Below, in pieces: positions 7,367-8,183 of a DNA stretch of 8,183 nucleotides. Source of the DNA: Gammaproteobacteria bacterium. Its GTDB lineage: Bacteria > Pseudomonadota > Gammaproteobacteria > Arenicellales > Poriferihabitantaceae. Position 1 is the stretch's first letter, and every line of letters begins with the position of its first letter. Location of the stretch: the NCBI GenBank assembly GCA_024679435.1, contig JAIBDK010000090.1, positions 1 through 8,183 of the forward strand. Reading direction: 5' to 3'. A program made the translations under genes and the position numbers. The notes beneath the pieces are model-generated. The model was not told the DNA's origin, made no database searches, and was given only the letters and a program-made list of their open reading frames with translations.

Positions 7367-7375
7367 GATAGGCGA
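7359..7375 (+). other. Perfect inverted repeat across the livF stop codon
   Basis: TCGCCTA (7359-7365) and TAGGCGA (7369-7375) form a perfect seven-base dyad around GGA. The livF stop TAG (7364-7366) lies inside it. No U-tract follows, so it is not a standard terminator. It may be a small mRNA 3' structure or a coincidence. Confidence 0.35.
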
Positions 7376-7394
7376 CCATTGCACTGACGCCGGC

Positions 7395-7456
7395 TTTTGA
7401 TCAGGGTTGTCGTTGAAATATACGTTAGTCCGAGTTTTGTCCCGGTTTTGATCAGG
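7395..7456 (+). repeat. Paired 11-base direct repeat upstream of the PaaK-like gene
   Basis: TTTTGATCAGG occurs exactly at 7395-7405 and again at 7446-7456, both preceded by CGG (with one extra C in the first copy). The start-to-start distance is 51 bases, close to five helical turns. Both copies lie in the 124-base gap between livF and the ligase and contain the palindrome TGATCA. A pair of operator half-sites or a short duplication are both possible; no regulator can be named. Confidence 0.45.
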
Positions 7457-7490
7457 CCCTATCTCCCAACAATTTATTCGGTAAAGACCA

Positions 7491-8183
7491 ATGGCAGAGT
7501 ATTACGATGATCTGGAAACCAGGGCGGTCGATCAAAGAGAGCAGGCGCTAACTTTCTCAGTTGGTAAACAACTGATTAATGCAAAGTCTAATGCCGCCGC
7601 ATATGCGGGACTTCTTTCTGACTATGACTGCGAATCCTTTGCTTCTCTGGACGATCTGGAATCGTATCCTGTTACTCGAAAAGCAGAACTTGCCGATCGC
7701 CAGAAAAGCCATCCCCCTCTCGGAGGCTTTACGACTTTTAATCGAAACCAGATTCGCTATATAAACGTTTCCCCGGGCCCGATTTATGAAGCGTGTACTC
7801 ACCAACCCGATTTCTGGCGACTGGCCCGAGCATTGTTTGCGGCCGGGTTTAGGAGTGGCGACCTCGTGCATAACAGTTTTTCCTATCATTTGACGCCTGC
7901 AGGTATGATGCTGGATAGCGGTTGTCACGCGCTCGGATGCGGGGTGATTCCCGGTGGGGTAGGGCAAACTGAAATGCAGGTGCGGACAATTCACGATCTA
8001 AAGCCGGATGCTTATGTGGGCACACCTTCCTTTCTTAAAAAGGTTCTTGAAAAAGCCGAAGAAATACAACTTGACATCTCTTCGATCGGCAAGGGACTGG
8101 TTTCCGGAGAGGCGTTACCTCCATCCCTTAGAAGTATTTTTAAAGATAAAGGAATAGCTGTTTTGCAGGCTTATGCCACGGCA
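7491..8183 (+). CDS. PaaK-like AMP-binding protein (phenylacetate-CoA ligase family), 5' part
   Basis: The first 231 codons are open to the window edge. Members of this family are about 430 residues, so roughly half is seen. The ATG at 7491 is the first start after an in-frame TAA at 7482-7484, with only a weak GGTAAAG upstream. Recognisable PaaK-family features are the N-terminal helical segment with a P-V-T-R-K-A-E-L phrase (60-67; PaaK proteins have P-x-T-x-K-x-x-L), GDLVHNSFSYHLTPAG (123-138; PaaK has a similar segment before its V-T-P loop), GTPSFLKKVLEKA (177-189), and VSGEALPPSLR (204-214). The canonical phosphate loop (S-S-G-T-T-G-K-P) is absent; SPGPIYEA (94-101) stands where it should be. 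The visible part ends at AYATA (227-231), the position of the Y-G-x-T-E motif. It probably activates, or once activated, an aromatic-type acid; activity is uncertain. Confidence 0.85.
   Translation, partial: MAEYYDDLETRAVDQREQALTFSVGKQLINAKSNAAAYAGLLSDYDCESFASLDDLESYPVTRKAELADRQKSHPPLGGFTTFNRNQIRYINVSPGPIYEACTHQPDFWRLARALFAAGFRSGDLVHNSFSYHLTPAGMMLDSGCHALGCGVIPGGVGQTEMQVRTIHDLKPDAYVGTPSFLKKVLEKAEEIQLDISSIGKGLVSGEALPPSLRSIFKDKGIAVLQAYATA

Noticed and set aside
7557..7994. 145-codon open frame on the minus strand at the window end
   Set aside because: It is antisense to the PaaK-like reading frame, which is open to the edge and shows family motifs; the minus-strand translation resembles nothing I know.

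Overview
The window is one co-directional (+ strand) gene cluster: a complete branched-chain-amino-acid-type (Liv/HAAT family) ABC importer placed between two different CoA ligase-like genes. The base composition looks moderate (close to half G+C, judged by eye). Protein style, strong Shine-Dalgarno use and gene order fit a proteobacterium, most likely a gammaproteobacterium. The sequence does not allow a genus call.

Layout: 1-114, leader with a candidate sigma70-type promoter; 115-2049, AMP-forming long-chain-type acyl-CoA synthetase; 2050-2188, non-coding gap; 2189-2983, LivG-type ATPase; 2973-3974, LivH-type permease, overlapping livG by 11 bases; 3980-5056, LivM-type permease; 5123-6421, exported solute-binding protein with the strongest ribosome binding site in the window; 6422-6541, gap with two stem-loops, one of them long and GC-rich; 6542-7366, LivF-type ATPase; 7367-7490, gap with a repeated 11-mer; 7491 to the window end, first 231 codons of a PaaK-like (phenylacetate-CoA ligase family) protein, cut by the window edge.

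How the parts fit: the binding protein would capture a ligand in the periplasm, the LivH/LivM channel driven by the LivG/LivF ATPases would import it, and one or both ligases would convert it to a CoA thioester, trapping it in the cytoplasm. Liv-type importers are known for amino acids but also for aromatic acids and other carboxylates. The two ligases make a carboxylic acid (aromatic, alicyclic or fatty) a more likely substrate than leucine. That substrate assignment is inference. No mobile element, CRISPR array, tRNA or rRNA was seen.

Most worth a second look: the partial PaaK-like protein lacks the canonical Ser/Thr/Gly/Lys-rich AMP-binding loop and has S-P-G-P-I-Y-E where it would be expected. 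The 11-base repeat 51 bp apart just upstream of it, and the long stem-loop directly after the binding-protein gene, are the main regulatory candidates.
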